Shown: positions 16,222 to 25,304, numbered from the stretch's first letter. The stretch is DNA of 64,000 nucleotides from CADDYT01 sp035294125 (GCA_035294125.1 DATGLM010000071.1:1-64000), one strand, 5' to 3'. Numbers and translations are program-made. The notes: a model not told the origin generated them from the letters alone.

Positions 16222-17190
16222 CTAAGCCAGCACAATAGTAATGAGATAGGCAAGATAGACGATCACCAGAAGGCCACCCATCACACGGGGTATCTTTCCG
16301 TACCAGATCAGGGCCAGCAGTGTCAGATGGACAGCACCCATGATCGGTAATGCCACAAAAAGCAGGTGGGGTGCGACGGGAAGAGAGTGAATGGTGGCAG
16401 CAAGCCCTAGTGTGACGAGGAGGTTGTAGGCAAACGAACCAAGAATACCCCCCACCAGGATATCTGAGCGTTTATTGCGGGCCGCGCTCACCCCCAGCGC
16501 GATCATTTCCGCGCCCGTTCCCAGCGAGACGATGGTGGCTCCGACGACACCCTGACTCTGCCCGATCACCTGTGTCAGGCGTAATGCACCCTCCACCGTA
16601 GCTGGCCCGCCCAGAGCCATCGCTGTCAGCCCTCCGAAAGTCAGCAGGATGGGTTTTAAGGATAGTTGAGGTCGTCTGCGCGGCTGATTCTCATCGTCAT
16701 CATTGTCATCATCGTCTTCTCCCTCCATCATGCGTTTCATGGCTTCCTGATCTGTCTGAAACAGGAAGAGGGTGTAGCCGACAAAGACGATCAGCAGGAA
16801 GACGCCTTCCAGTCGGGTGACTGCTCCCAGAAAGAGCAGCACAATGGGGATAATTGACACGAGCGTCGCGATGAGGGCCTGCCGCCGCACGCTGCGAGAG
16901 ATCGTCATAGGGAAGATGAGGGCGGAAAGGCCGAGGGCTGCCGTCACAATGGTGATATTGGTGCCAACGACAGTGCCCACCGCGAGCGCTGGCGCGCCAC
17001 GAGCCGAAGCGATGGCCGTGGTAAGCATTTCCTCCGGCTCCAGCCCGGCCAGCAGCACTCCTATAACCAGCGCGCTCAGGCCAAGCGCCCGTGCCAGATC
17101 GCCTGCTCCATCAAGAAACCAGTCCGCCCCGATCAACAGCAGGCCCGTGCCAATTGCAAGCAGGAAGAGCGCGATGAGCAGTGCTAGCAT
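16222..17190 (-). CDS. YrbG-type sodium/calcium exchanger family protein
   Basis: A 322-residue membrane protein of the CaCA cation/proton or cation/Na+ exchanger superfamily. It has two inverted alpha-repeats. The first carries LEPEEMLTTAIASARG and GTVVGTNITIVTAALG, the second GTGAEMIALGVSAARN and GGILGSFAYNLLVTLG, matching the family's GTxxPE and GNxxGSNxxN signatures with substitutions. About ten membrane helices are predicted. The central cytoplasmic loop is very acidic (EGEDDDDNDDDENQ), a likely cation-sensing or buffering segment. The ATG at 17190 follows GGAAAGGAT on the minus strand. The substrate ion cannot be told from sequence. Confidence 0.85.
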   Translation of the reverse strand: MLALLIALFLLAIGTGLLLIGADWFLDGAGDLARALGLSALVIGVLLAGLEPEEMLTTAIASARGAPALAVGTVVGTNITIVTAALGLSALIFPMTISRSVRRQALIATLVSIIPIVLLFLGAVTRLEGVFLLIVFVGYTLFLFQTDQEAMKRMMEGEDDDDNDDDENQPRRRPQLSLKPILLTFGGLTAMALGGPATVEGALRLTQVIGQSQGVVGATIVSLGTGAEMIALGVSAARNKRSDILVGGILGSFAYNLLVTLGLAATIHSLPVAPHLLFVALPIMGAVHLTLLALIWYGKIPRVMGGLLVIVYLAYLITIVLA

Positions 17191-17940
17191 GTTTCTCTAT
17201 CCTTTCCTTCCTGCTCTGAATCCTTATATTTGAAATGGATATATTCCCACGCTGCTGCTGTGGCTTCGGCGCAGCGACGGCTGGCTGCTTTGCTCGCTCA
17301 GACTGAAAGAATCTTCAATTCTTGCATGATTGTTCTACCATAAACGTGTGTCGCTTGCAAGCCAGAGGAAACCAGATATCTGTCTTTGAAGGCATCGCCC
17401 CTACGGTATCCTGGGGACCTTTTTCTTAGCAAGACAGGAGTTATTGTCACCGGCGGGAGGGAAACAAATGCTATGAGCAAATGGAGAATTGTGGTGTGCG
17501 AGCTTGTAAAGACGTATCGTATAGCCGTGCGAGAGGCGGGGTCGTGGGCGGCGGTGGAGAGCATGTGGCGGCGCAGGTATCGTGGGGTAGATGCTGTACG
17601 AAGCATCAGTTTCAGGTATATAATGCTTTCAAAGCTCCTCACATCTCAGTCTCATAGTAGCCTCATCTGTAATATATTCCTACTTTCAACTTTGCTTCTC
17701 TGTCAGAATCGTTTTTAGGATAGGCTTTTTCACGGCTTGTGACTATCTGGCTATAGTTCGGTTTGTTGGCGAGCTTTTCTTTATGTAAACACATGCATTT
17801 ATGTGATTGCTAACTTGTTTGGTTAATCGTAAGCTTTGTAGAGAAACACGGTCGCGGAGAGGTACTGGCAGTGGTACATTCTGGTACTTTCTGGTGTACC
17901 CTTTAATGTCAAGGTGTGTCAGTAGAAAACGTATTCTCAG
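17191..17940. other. Long spacer upstream of the division operon
   Basis: No convincing gene was found in about 750 bases. Frames on both strands around 17300-17720 are open but lack ribosome binding sites and recognisable protein sequence. The stretch is AT-rich and carries the exchanger promoter on the minus strand at its left end. It may hold regulatory DNA or a small RNA, but none was identified. Confidence 0.4.
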
Positions 17941-17985
17941 TTATCCACAGGTTTTCCACTGGTATACAGCCAAATTGGTGGATAA
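17941..17985. promoter_or_regulatory. Pair of DnaA-box-like sites in inverted orientation
   Basis: TTATCCACA at 17941-17949 matches the DnaA-box consensus TTATNCACA exactly. GGTGGATAA at 17977-17985 is a box on the opposite strand with one mismatch (TTATCCACC). They lie 30-75 bases upstream of the mraZ promoter. Binding by DnaA is inferred from sequence alone. Confidence 0.5.
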
Positions 17986-18011
17986 CTCCCTTTTCGCGTT
18001 TCGCCTGTTCA

Positions 18012-18020
18012 TGCTATAAT
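18012..18020 (+). promoter_or_regulatory. Extended -10 promoter of the mraZ/dcw operon
   Basis: TGCTATAAT combines a perfect TATAAT hexamer (18015-18020) with the TG extension (18012-18013), which compensates for the lack of a good -35 element around 17992. Transcription should start near 18027, right at the repeats described next, leaving a 5' leader of about 160 bases before mraZ. Confidence 0.7.
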
Positions 18021-18025
18021 GGAAG

Positions 18026-18050
18026 TGGGGAAAAGTGGGGGAAAATGGAA
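18026..18050 (+). promoter_or_regulatory. MraZ-type operator: phased TGGGN repeats
   Basis: TGG-starting pentamers begin at 18026 (TGGGG), 18036 (TGGGG) and 18046 (TGGAA), exactly 10 bases apart, that is TGGGN repeats with 5-base spacers. This is the described recognition pattern of MraZ, which represses its own operon in Escherichia coli. The third repeat is imperfect. The repeats overlap the predicted transcription start, an ideal place for repression. Confidence 0.65.
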
Positions 18051-18187
18051 GAAGTGACCGGTATCTGGAGAGGTGGTGCGGAAGCGGACCTGAGATGAGG
18101 GAGAACATTGTGGCCCTGCCTGAGAGGAGGAGTATACCGGCACAACTCCCATTAAGCCGTTGAGATGAGATAGGAAATGCAGGTGTT

Positions 18188-18595
18188 ATGTTTCTCGGCG
18201 AGTATGAGCATACGATCGACGCGAAGGGCCGCATGGCCGTGCCTGCCCGCTTCCGGGCGCAGATGGACCAGGGAGCGGTCATCAGCAAGGGCATGGGCGC
18301 TTGCTTATCGGTCTATACCATGCAGCGCTGGGAAGAGAAGTCGGCGGAGTTGACCTCCGGCAAGACGAGCGAGGAGCTGCGCGACTTCGAGCGGCGCATT
18401 TATCCCAGTGCCAGCGAGGTGGAACTGGACGGGCAGGGACGCATGGTTATCCCTGCGAAATTGCGCGCTTACGCCCATCTCGGCTCTGAGGTGACGGTCG
18501 CTGGTGTGCGCGATCACTTTGAGATCTGGGACCGCTCAACCTGGCAGGTCTATCAGGAACGACTGGAAAGCGAAGGGGGCAATAACCCCTTCTAA
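18188..18595 (+). CDS. mraZ: Transcriptional regulator MraZ
   Basis: A 135-residue protein of the MraZ/SpoVT-AbrB fold family, of normal length (about 140). The first half MFLGEYEHTIDAKGRMAVPA and the second half SEVELDGQGRMVIPAKLRAY are the two tandem DxxGR-containing repeats that form the DNA-binding ring. It is the first gene of the division and cell-wall cluster. Phased TGGGN repeats stand over its promoter (18026-18050), so autorepression of the whole operon is likely. The rsmH gene follows after 46 bases. Confidence 0.95.
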   Translation: MFLGEYEHTIDAKGRMAVPARFRAQMDQGAVISKGMGACLSVYTMQRWEEKSAELTSGKTSEELRDFERRIYPSASEVELDGQGRMVIPAKLRAYAHLGSEVTVAGVRDHFEIWDRSTWQVYQERLESEGGNNPF

Positions 18596-18641
18596 AAGCA
18601 GATAAAGAACGCGCTAAATCAATTGAGAAAATTGCGAAACG

Positions 18642-19628
18642 ATGCAAACACGACATGTGCCGGTGATGCTGGACGAGGTGCTGGAGTACCTTCAGCCCGA
18701 ACCCGGCGGTCACTACATTGACGGCACACTTGGTGGAGGAGGGCATACTGCCGCTATTCTTGAGCGATCTGCCCCCAATGGGAAGGTCTTAGGGATCGAT
18801 ACCGATGCCCAGGCGTTGGAGAGGGCGCGGGTGCGCTTCCCGCAAATGGTGGAGCAAGGGCGGTTGGTACTGGTGCACGGGAACTTCGCCGAACTGGCCC
18901 GCATCGCAAACGAGGCCGGTTTTATCTCTGTACAGGGTGTCTTGCTCGATCTGGGCTTTTCGTCTGATCAGATGGAGAGCGCCGAGCGCGGCTTCTCCTT
19001 CAGTGCTGAGGGGCCGCTGGATATGCGTCTCGACCAGTCACAGCAGCTAACCGCCGCCGATCTGGTCAATACGTTGAGCGAGCAGGAACTGGCCGATATT
19101 TTCTATCGCTATGGCGAAGAAAATCGCTCGCGCCAGATCGCCCGTCGTATCGTGCGCGAACGAGAAAAAGGCGCTATTCGCACCACTGCCCAACTGGCGG
19201 TGCTGGCTGCGGCAGGTGTCCCTTACAAATATGGCGCGATTCACCCGGCAACGCGAGTTTTTCAGGCGCTGCGTATCGCGGTCAACCGCGAACTGGAGCA
19301 ACTGGAGAAGGCGCTGCCGCAGGCGCTGGATGTTCTGACTGCAAGCGCGCAACGCGAGCAGGAGAGTGGAAGTGAGGAGCAGCGTGCAGGCAGGATGGTC
19401 ATTATTTCGTTTCATTCGCTGGAGGATCGGCTGGTGAAGGAGTTTATGCGGCGCGAGTCGAGGGATTGCATTTGCCCGCCCGGCACACCTGTGTGTGTGT
19501 GCGGCCACAAGGCTCGCCTGCGTATTCTGACGCGCAAACCGGTCACGCCGATAGCGCAGGAGGTTCTGGCTAACCCTCGCGCTCGCAGCGCAAGGCTGCG
19601 GGCCGCTGAAATAGTCGTCGGTTCGTAG
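18642..19628 (+). CDS. rsmH: 16S rRNA m4C1402 methyltransferase RsmH
   Basis: A 328-residue S-adenosylmethionine-dependent methyltransferase (formerly MraW) that modifies N4 of C1402 in 16S rRNA. Motifs are HVPVMLDEVLEYL at the N-terminus, the SAM loop DGTLGGGGHT, VLLDLGFSSDQMESAERGFS, and near the end VIISFHSLEDRLVKEFM followed by CICPPGTPVCVCGHKA. Length and motif order are normal. It lies second in the cluster, and the ribosome binding site is weak, so coupling to mraZ is possible. Confidence 0.95.
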   Translation: MQTRHVPVMLDEVLEYLQPEPGGHYIDGTLGGGGHTAAILERSAPNGKVLGIDTDAQALERARVRFPQMVEQGRLVLVHGNFAELARIANEAGFISVQGVLLDLGFSSDQMESAERGFSFSAEGPLDMRLDQSQQLTAADLVNTLSEQELADIFYRYGEENRSRQIARRIVREREKGAIRTTAQLAVLAAAGVPYKYGAIHPATRVFQALRIAVNRELEQLEKALPQALDVLTASAQREQESGSEEQRAGRMVIISFHSLEDRLVKEFMRRESRDCICPPGTPVCVCGHKARLRILTRKPVTPIAQEVLANPRARSARLRAAEIVVGS

Positions 19629-19697
19629 TGCGTCGCACGGATGCCGTGCATAACACAACAGGCCCGAACAGGGCCTATTCGAGTCTAGTCTAAAGGA

Positions 19698-20123
19698 ATG
19701 CGGCAGATGTATGGCTTGAAAGATCGAGAAAACGCACCGAAAAGCCTGCCACAAAGGCCGATTCAGGCTGCGAAGCGACGACGGCAACTCTACCCGTTTC
19801 TCTTCCACATGGGGCCGGTCGCGCTCTCCGTCTGTAGCGTGCTGCTCATCGGTTTGATGGCCCTGCTCTACCTGTCGCAAGTCAATCAGGCCGTCAGCGC
19901 CAATGATACCTTGCTCAACCTGCATGCGCAGGAGGCGGTGCTGCAGCGCGAGAATCAGGACCTGGTGAATACCATTGCACAGGAGCAGTCCCCGGCCTAT
20001 ATCGCCGCGAAGGCGAAGCGCATGGGGCTGGTTCCCGCCGATCAGTCGGCTATTCAGGTGCTCGTTGTGCCCCACCTCAAGCCGATTCCGACTGATGTTC
20101 CCAGCCAACGACTCAAACCATAA
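19698..20123 (+). CDS. ftsL: FtsL/DivIC-type septum protein
   Basis: A 141-residue bitopic membrane protein: basic cytoplasmic tail, a helix at residues 41-60 (VALSVCSVLLIGLMALLYLS), then an external coiled coil (LHAQEAVLQRENQDLVNTIA) and a conserved-looking AKRMGLVPAD. FtsL and DivIC-like proteins bridge FtsQ and the FtsW-FtsI synthase. Sequence conservation in this family is low, so the assignment leans on position between rsmH and ftsI and on topology. The exact start is uncertain because no clear ribosome binding site precedes 19698. Confidence 0.8.
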   Translation: MRQMYGLKDRENAPKSLPQRPIQAAKRRRQLYPFLFHMGPVALSVCSVLLIGLMALLYLSQVNQAVSANDTLLNLHAQEAVLQRENQDLVNTIAQEQSPAYIAAKAKRMGLVPADQSAIQVLVVPHLKPIPTDVPSQRLKP

Positions 20124-20146
20124 AAAGGCCGGAAAGGAGGCAAGAG

Positions 20147-21919
20147 GTGAGCCAGGAACTACGACGCGCCCGCAATCGACAGATGCTCATCTTCTTGCTG
20201 GTCTGCTTCGGCATGCTGATCCTGCTGAGTCGGCTCTACTACTGGCAGGTCGTCGAGGCGCACAGCGGTCATAATCTGGCACAGCTTGCCAACGATGAGC
20301 ATATACAGAATATCGTGCTGAACGCGCCGCGCGGCCTCATCTACGATGCCGATGGACGTATCCTGGCAACCAATGTCGTGCGCGATGATGTCTACATCGA
20401 GCCGATCCAGTTTTCGGTTGACCACCCTGATGACTACCAGGCCAGTCTGGCAACAGTGGTTCACTCACTGCATCAAGTGCTGCCGACGGTCTCGCAAGAT
20501 CAGTTATACAAGGACTTTAACAGTGGCTTGCAGACGATGCGTATAGCGACGCGCATCGACCCGACGCAGAGCCAGCAATTAGAGGCAATGCACCTGCCGG
20601 ACATCTTTCTGGTCTCCCGTACCTGGCGCGTCTACCCGCAGGGTTCCCTGGCGGCGCAGGTACTTGGCTATGTGACACAGACGGATACCGACAATCATGG
20701 TGTCTATGGCATCGAGGGCCAGTACAATACGTTGCTGGCGGGCAAACCGGGCAGCCTTACGGCTGAGACCGATCTCGACGGAAATCCGCTCGTCGTCGGC
20801 CCCAGCTCAGAGCAAAACCCGGTGCCGGGTGCCGATTTGACGCTCACGATCAACAGCGACATCCAGTACTTTGTGGAACAGGGACTGGCGCAGGCGGTAA
20901 AGCAGCTAGGGGCGCAGAGCGGAACGGTAGTGGTGCTCAATGTCCGCACCGGGGCGGTGGTGGCGATGGCTGGTTATCCGACCTTCGACCCGAACCAGTA
21001 CTGGCAGTATGCGAACCAGAAGGGTTGCCTGGGGAGTGAAGATGTCTACTTCAATCCCGCGCTCTACTGTTCGTATGAGCCAGGGTCGACGATGAAGGCG
21101 GTGACCATGGCGGCGGCGCTGGATCAGCACCTGATTACGCCCGATACCTCGTTCTTCGATCCGGGCTACATCTCGTTTCCTGACGCGCCAACGGTCTATA
21201 ACTGGGCCGACCTGGCCTATGGCAGGGAGACGATGACGCAGGTGCTTGAGCACTCGGCCAATGTCGGTGCGGCCTACGTAGCGCATAATATCCTGGGTGC
21301 GTCGCGCTACTACCCATATCTGGCGCGTTTCGGCTTCGGCCAGTTTACCGGTATTAATGACGGCCCGGAGACGCCAGGCTACTATCGCACGCCGAGTAAC
21401 AGCCCGCAGGTCTGGACGCCCAGCGACCTGACCCGGCAGGCGTTCGGTCAGAGCATCGATGCCACGCCCCTGCAAGTGGCAATGGCCTACGAGGCGATTG
21501 CCAACGGCGGTGTCATGATGCGCCCGTACTTGCTGGCCTCAGTCGACAACAACGGGCATATCACGACGACACAGCCGCAGGTGGTGCGGCGCGTCATCAG
21601 CGCCCAGGCGGCGCACCTGCTCACGAGTATGCTGGAGGAGGCGGCAACCGTCGGGCTGGCGCAAACTGCTAAAGTGTCGGGCTACACCGTCGCGGCCAAG
21701 ACCGGAACCGCGACAACGCAGGGGATATCCGACTCCGAGACGGAAGCCTCGGTCGCCGGTTTCATCCCGGCGCAGAACCCGCAGTTCGTCATCCTGGTCA
21801 AAATAGACCGGCCACAGGCGACCATCTTTGGAGGCACGGCGGCGGCCCCTCTCTGGAAAGCCATCGGCCAACAACTTATGGAATACTATCAGATTCCACC
21901 CGATGACCTGAAATCATAG
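20147..21919 (+). CDS. ftsI: Penicillin-binding protein 2/FtsI-type septal transpeptidase
   Basis: A 590-residue class B penicillin-binding protein that crosslinks septal peptidoglycan. One N-terminal membrane helix (LIFLLVCFGMLILLSRLYYW), the dimerisation domain beginning NAPRGLIYDADGRILATN, then the transpeptidase domain with S314-T-M-K317, S370-A-N372 and K518-T-G. No PASTA domains follow. The start is GTG with GGAAAGGAGG six bases upstream. It is located between ftsL and a small unknown gene and would work with FtsW encoded next. Confidence 0.93.
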   Translation: MSQELRRARNRQMLIFLLVCFGMLILLSRLYYWQVVEAHSGHNLAQLANDEHIQNIVLNAPRGLIYDADGRILATNVVRDDVYIEPIQFSVDHPDDYQASLATVVHSLHQVLPTVSQDQLYKDFNSGLQTMRIATRIDPTQSQQLEAMHLPDIFLVSRTWRVYPQGSLAAQVLGYVTQTDTDNHGVYGIEGQYNTLLAGKPGSLTAETDLDGNPLVVGPSSEQNPVPGADLTLTINSDIQYFVEQGLAQAVKQLGAQSGTVVVLNVRTGAVVAMAGYPTFDPNQYWQYANQKGCLGSEDVYFNPALYCSYEPGSTMKAVTMAAALDQHLITPDTSFFDPGYISFPDAPTVYNWADLAYGRETMTQVLEHSANVGAAYVAHNILGASRYYPYLARFGFGQFTGINDGPETPGYYRTPSNSPQVWTPSDLTRQAFGQSIDATPLQVAMAYEAIANGGVMMRPYLLASVDNNGHITTTQPQVVRRVISAQAAHLLTSMLEEAATVGLAQTAKVSGYTVAAKTGTATTQGISDSETEASVAGFIPAQNPQFVILVKIDRPQATIFGGTAAAPLWKAIGQQLMEYYQIPPDDLKS

Positions 21920-21958
21920 ACCGAAGCTACAACAAAAAACAGGATAGCGAAGGAAGAC

Positions 21959-22294
21959 ATGCAATCCGAGAATAATGAACAAGAGAGTCTGGCTCAGCCG
22001 TTTGAGCCGGAACTGAGCGACGCCTGGCGCGAGCTGCTCGGCCTCTCCACTGAAGCCAGGAAGCCAGCAGGTGGCGTGAACACAGCCGAACAGCAGGGCG
22101 GCGTTACCAGGACGGAAGTTGGTGCTGAAATACCGGTACTGAGCAACGATCCCTGGGCTGAATTGCAGCACGAGCAGGGTATTGAGATTGTCGATCTGCA
22201 GCAGATACATCCGCAGGCGCTCAATGATCTCGACCTTGAGCAGGCTCTGCAATTCATGCAGGAGCCGCCCACTTCTGGAAGCCAGGTGCAGTAG
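21959..22294 (+). CDS. Uncharacterised acidic protein between ftsI and ftsW
   Basis: A 111-residue soluble, acidic protein without cysteines, membrane helices or a family I recognise. It contains DAWRELLGLSTEARKPAGG and DPWAELQHEQGIEIVDLQQI, two short Trp-containing motifs of similar look (DxW.EL), then a Gln/Leu-rich helix. Spacing of 39 bases to ftsI and 79 to ftsW places it in the operon. The position suggests a lineage-specific division or regulatory partner; nothing in the sequence proves it. Confidence 0.65.
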   Translation: MQSENNEQESLAQPFEPELSDAWRELLGLSTEARKPAGGVNTAEQQGGVTRTEVGAEIPVLSNDPWAELQHEQGIEIVDLQQIHPQALNDLDLEQALQFMQEPPTSGSQVQ

Positions 22295-22373
22295 GTCTAT
22301 CCTGCCTTGCCTGTAAGTAACTATACTCGAAAATTTGTTCTATGTCAAGGGTTTTAGCAGGGAAAAGTCTTTC

Positions 22374-23975
22374 ATGCCACGTGAGAACGGGAGACAATTG
22401 AATAGGCTGGGCGAAGGGCGGGAGAGCCGGACGCGATTGGAGCGGCAGAGAGGCCAGCGGGACCAGAAACCGCTGGTGATGCGTTCGCCAGCGTTGGAGG
22501 CGCTTGAAGGGCAGCGGACCTTTGCGCGCGCTGGCGCAAGCAGGATGGGAGCAGGGGCGCGTCGTTCGGTGCGGATCGCCAGTGCCTCCCGGCGCGGGGC
22601 GTCTGGACTGAAAGGGACGCTGGCGCGTCTGGCGACTCCTGCCTCGCCGCGCAAGAGTCTGCCGCGAGCGCGCAGTACGGCTGCTGTTAGCTCGCCTGAG
22701 GTGATTGGCAGGAGTAGCGGCAAAACGGGCGGCTGGCGGCTGTGGGAGCGAGAGCAGGAGGACGCGAGCGCGCAGGTCATCAGTGAAGAGGAACAGAAGA
22801 AGCTGGCCGAACTGGAGATGCGGCTGCCGCGTGTCGCGGGCAAGATCGACCCCTGGCTGCTGGTCATCACACTGGCCCTGCTCTGTATCGGCCTGGTGAT
22901 GGTCTACAGCGCAAGCTCGTTCATCGCGGCGCGCTATTATGGCGACCCGTCCTACTTTTTCCAGCGCCAGCTCTGGGGCATGGTGGTTGGGCTGGCGGCG
23001 ATGCTGGTGACGATGCGCGTCGATTATCGCGTCTGGCGGCGCTTCTCGCTGATTGGCATGGCGATTGTGCTACCCCTGCTGGTGATTGTGCTCAAGTTTG
23101 GTGTGACGGTCTATGGAGCCTCGCGCTGGCTGGCTTTCGGCTCGTTCTTCTCGTTTCAGCCGAGCGAGCTAACCAAGCTGGTGCTGGCACTGTACATCGC
23201 GGACTGGCTGGCGCGCAAGGGCAACCAGGTGGGGACATTTCTCTACGGGCTTGCCCCGTTCGTGATCCTGGTCGGGCTGATTCTCGGACTGATCTTGCTG
23301 GAAAACGATATGGGGACGGCCATTATCATCGCCGGTATGGCGACGGTTATGTTTTTTACGGCGGGCGCGAATATCATGCAATTTTTGCTGGCAATGGTCG
23401 GCGGCGGTCTCATCTTTATGAAGGAGGCGTTCAGCGGCTACCGCGCTTTGCGGCTGCTGGGGTTCCTGAACCCCTTCAGCAATGTGACAGGCTATAACAT
23501 GCAACTCTACCAGTCGTTGTTGGCTCTGGGTTCGGGCGGCTGGTTTGGTGTGGGCCTTGGCGCGAGCCGTCAAAAGACGGGCTACCTGCCGATGCCCTAT
23601 ACGGATTCGATTATGGCCATTATCGGTGAGGAACTGGGTCTGCTCGGTTCCGCCATTATCGTCATTTTATTCTTGTGTCTCGCTTTTCGCGGCTTCCGGC
23701 TGGCCCGACGCACGCAGGATATGTACGGCGCGTTGCTGGCAACGGGTATCACGACCTGGCTCGTGTTGCAGGCCATGATAAACATCGGTGCCACCACCGG
23801 GACCATTCCCTACACGGGGGTTCCGCTGCCGTTCATTAGTTATGGCAGTTCGTCGCTGGTCGTCTCTATGGCGGCCATCGGGGTGCTGCTCAACATCTCG
23901 CGTTACATTCGCGAACCGGAGATGCCCGCGCTTCGGCGCACGCTGACGATGGGCATGCACAGGAAGAAGGCGTAG
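22374..23975 (+). CDS. ftsW: FtsW-type septal peptidoglycan polymerase (SEDS)
   Basis: A 533-residue SEDS glycosyltransferase that polymerises lipid II at the septum with FtsI. About ten membrane helices begin near residue 160 (WLLVITLALLCIGLVMVYSA). Family signatures are GASRWLAFGSFFSFQPSELT, NDMGTAIIIAGMATVMFF and PYTDSIMAIIGEELGLLG, and near the end PLPFISYGSSSLV. The ATG at 22374 with AGGGAAAAG upstream is preferred to the in-frame TTG at 22335. The cytoplasmic N-terminal tail of about 155 Arg/Ser/Ala-rich residues is far longer than usual. MurG starts four bases after the stop. Confidence 0.93.
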   Translation: MPRENGRQLNRLGEGRESRTRLERQRGQRDQKPLVMRSPALEALEGQRTFARAGASRMGAGARRSVRIASASRRGASGLKGTLARLATPASPRKSLPRARSTAAVSSPEVIGRSSGKTGGWRLWEREQEDASAQVISEEEQKKLAELEMRLPRVAGKIDPWLLVITLALLCIGLVMVYSASSFIAARYYGDPSYFFQRQLWGMVVGLAAMLVTMRVDYRVWRRFSLIGMAIVLPLLVIVLKFGVTVYGASRWLAFGSFFSFQPSELTKLVLALYIADWLARKGNQVGTFLYGLAPFVILVGLILGLILLENDMGTAIIIAGMATVMFFTAGANIMQFLLAMVGGGLIFMKEAFSGYRALRLLGFLNPFSNVTGYNMQLYQSLLALGSGGWFGVGLGASRQKTGYLPMPYTDSIMAIIGEELGLLGSAIIVILFLCLAFRGFRLARRTQDMYGALLATGITTWLVLQAMINIGATTGTIPYTGVPLPFISYGSSSLVVSMAAIGVLLNISRYIREPEMPALRRTLTMGMHRKKA

Positions 23976-23979
23976 ACAT

Positions 23980-25284
23980 ATGAGTAAACCGGGTTATCCA
24001 GGCAACCGGGAGAGGAATGGAGAATATGGAGAGGCAGGGCCTGCGCCTACCGTGTTGGCCAGCGGAGGCGGGCCCAACCCAGAGCCTGCTCCTCCGGCCC
24101 ACCCTCTCGTAGGGTCTGGTGGATATAAAGGTCGCAGGATCGTATTGCGTATGAGAGTACTAGTGTCAGGCGGCGGCACCGGGGGTCATATCTACCCGGC
24201 TCTGGCGGTGGCGGCGCAGTTACAGAAGGAGTATCAGGCCGAGATATTGTATCTGGGCAGTGACGATGGTCTGGAAACCGAACTGGCACCGCAGATGGGT
24301 TTCCCTTACGCCATTATCAAGGCGGGCAAGTTGCAGCGATACGTCTCGTGGAAAACAATAACGGGGATGGCAAGGGTGCCGGTAGGGATGGCGCAGGCGG
24401 TTGGCATTGTGCGGAAGTTTCGCCCGCACGCTGTCTTCACCAGTGGCGGCTATGTCGCGGTTCCGGCAGGGTTGGCGGCTCGTCTGAACGGCGTGCCTCT
24501 TCTGATGCACCAGGAGGACGTCTCGCCCAATCTGTCGAATCGTCTGATCGCGCCGCTGGCGACGCAAATTTCGGTCGCCTTCGCCGATTCGCTGGCGTAC
24601 TTTCCAGAGAAGAAAACGCTGCAACTGGGCAATCCAGTACGGGAGGCAATTCTGGATATGCGAGTAAGCACTCCACAGGAGGCAAAACGCTCGCTGGGCT
24701 TAGAGACGGATGCGCCATTGCTTCTCGTTACCGGAGGCAGCCAGGGTGCCAGGCACCTGAATCAGATTGTCTGTCATGCCCTGCCGGGGCTTCTCACCCA
24801 TTGTCAGGTCTTGCAGATCAGTGGCAAGAGGCTATTTGATGAAACTCGCGAGTTGGCTGAACAAACGATGGCAAACCTGACCAGTCAGGAGAAAGAACGG
24901 TATCACCTGGTTCCATACATGGATGCGGAGATGCCAGCGGCTCTCCAGGCAGCAGACCTGGTGCTCTGTCGCTCAGGGGCGGCAACCCTGAGCGAACTGG
25001 CCGTGTTGAGCAAGCCGAGCATCCTTGTTCCGCTGCCACCGGCTCTCGGCGGCTCACCGCAGGAAGTGAACGCGGAGATGTTTGGAAAGCGGCAGGCAGC
25101 TCAGGTCATCCGCGACGATGACCTGACACCTGAAATACTGCTGAATCGTGTAATAACTGTTCTCTCATCTCGTTCATTACTTGAGTCTATGGCTCAAGCC
25201 GCCGGAGTGCTCGCTAAACCTGAAGCAACGCGAGAAATCGCTTTATATATAATGACACTGGCGGGCGCAGCCGCACAAAAATAG
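23980..25284 (+). CDS. murG: UDP-GlcNAc:lipid I N-acetylglucosaminyltransferase MurG
   Basis: This enzyme adds GlcNAc to lipid I on the inner membrane face to make lipid II. The catalytic core begins at residue 58 (MRVLVSGGGTGGHIYPALAV) with the glycine-rich loop; TSGGYVAVPAGLAARLNGVP and LLVTGGSQGARHLNQIV are standard MurG motifs, as is RSGAATLSELAVLSKPSILV. The frame opens at 23980, with AGAAGG in the ftsW end as ribosome binding site, giving 434 residues with a Gly/Pro-rich extension of 57. Starting at 24151 would give the usual length (377). Which start is used is uncertain. Confidence 0.92.
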   Translation: MSKPGYPGNRERNGEYGEAGPAPTVLASGGGPNPEPAPPAHPLVGSGGYKGRRIVLRMRVLVSGGGTGGHIYPALAVAAQLQKEYQAEILYLGSDDGLETELAPQMGFPYAIIKAGKLQRYVSWKTITGMARVPVGMAQAVGIVRKFRPHAVFTSGGYVAVPAGLAARLNGVPLLMHQEDVSPNLSNRLIAPLATQISVAFADSLAYFPEKKTLQLGNPVREAILDMRVSTPQEAKRSLGLETDAPLLLVTGGSQGARHLNQIVCHALPGLLTHCQVLQISGKRLFDETRELAEQTMANLTSQEKERYHLVPYMDAEMPAALQAADLVLCRSGAATLSELAVLSKPSILVPLPPALGGSPQEVNAEMFGKRQAAQVIRDDDLTPEILLNRVITVLSSRSLLESMAQAAGVLAKPEATREIALYIMTLAGAAAQK

Positions 25285-25304
25285 CATAGCAGGACGCGAA
25301 AATC

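Noticed and set aside
17386..17718. Open frame in the spacer before mraZ
   Set aside because: No ribosome binding site, no family features and a competing open frame on the other strand; treated as chance.
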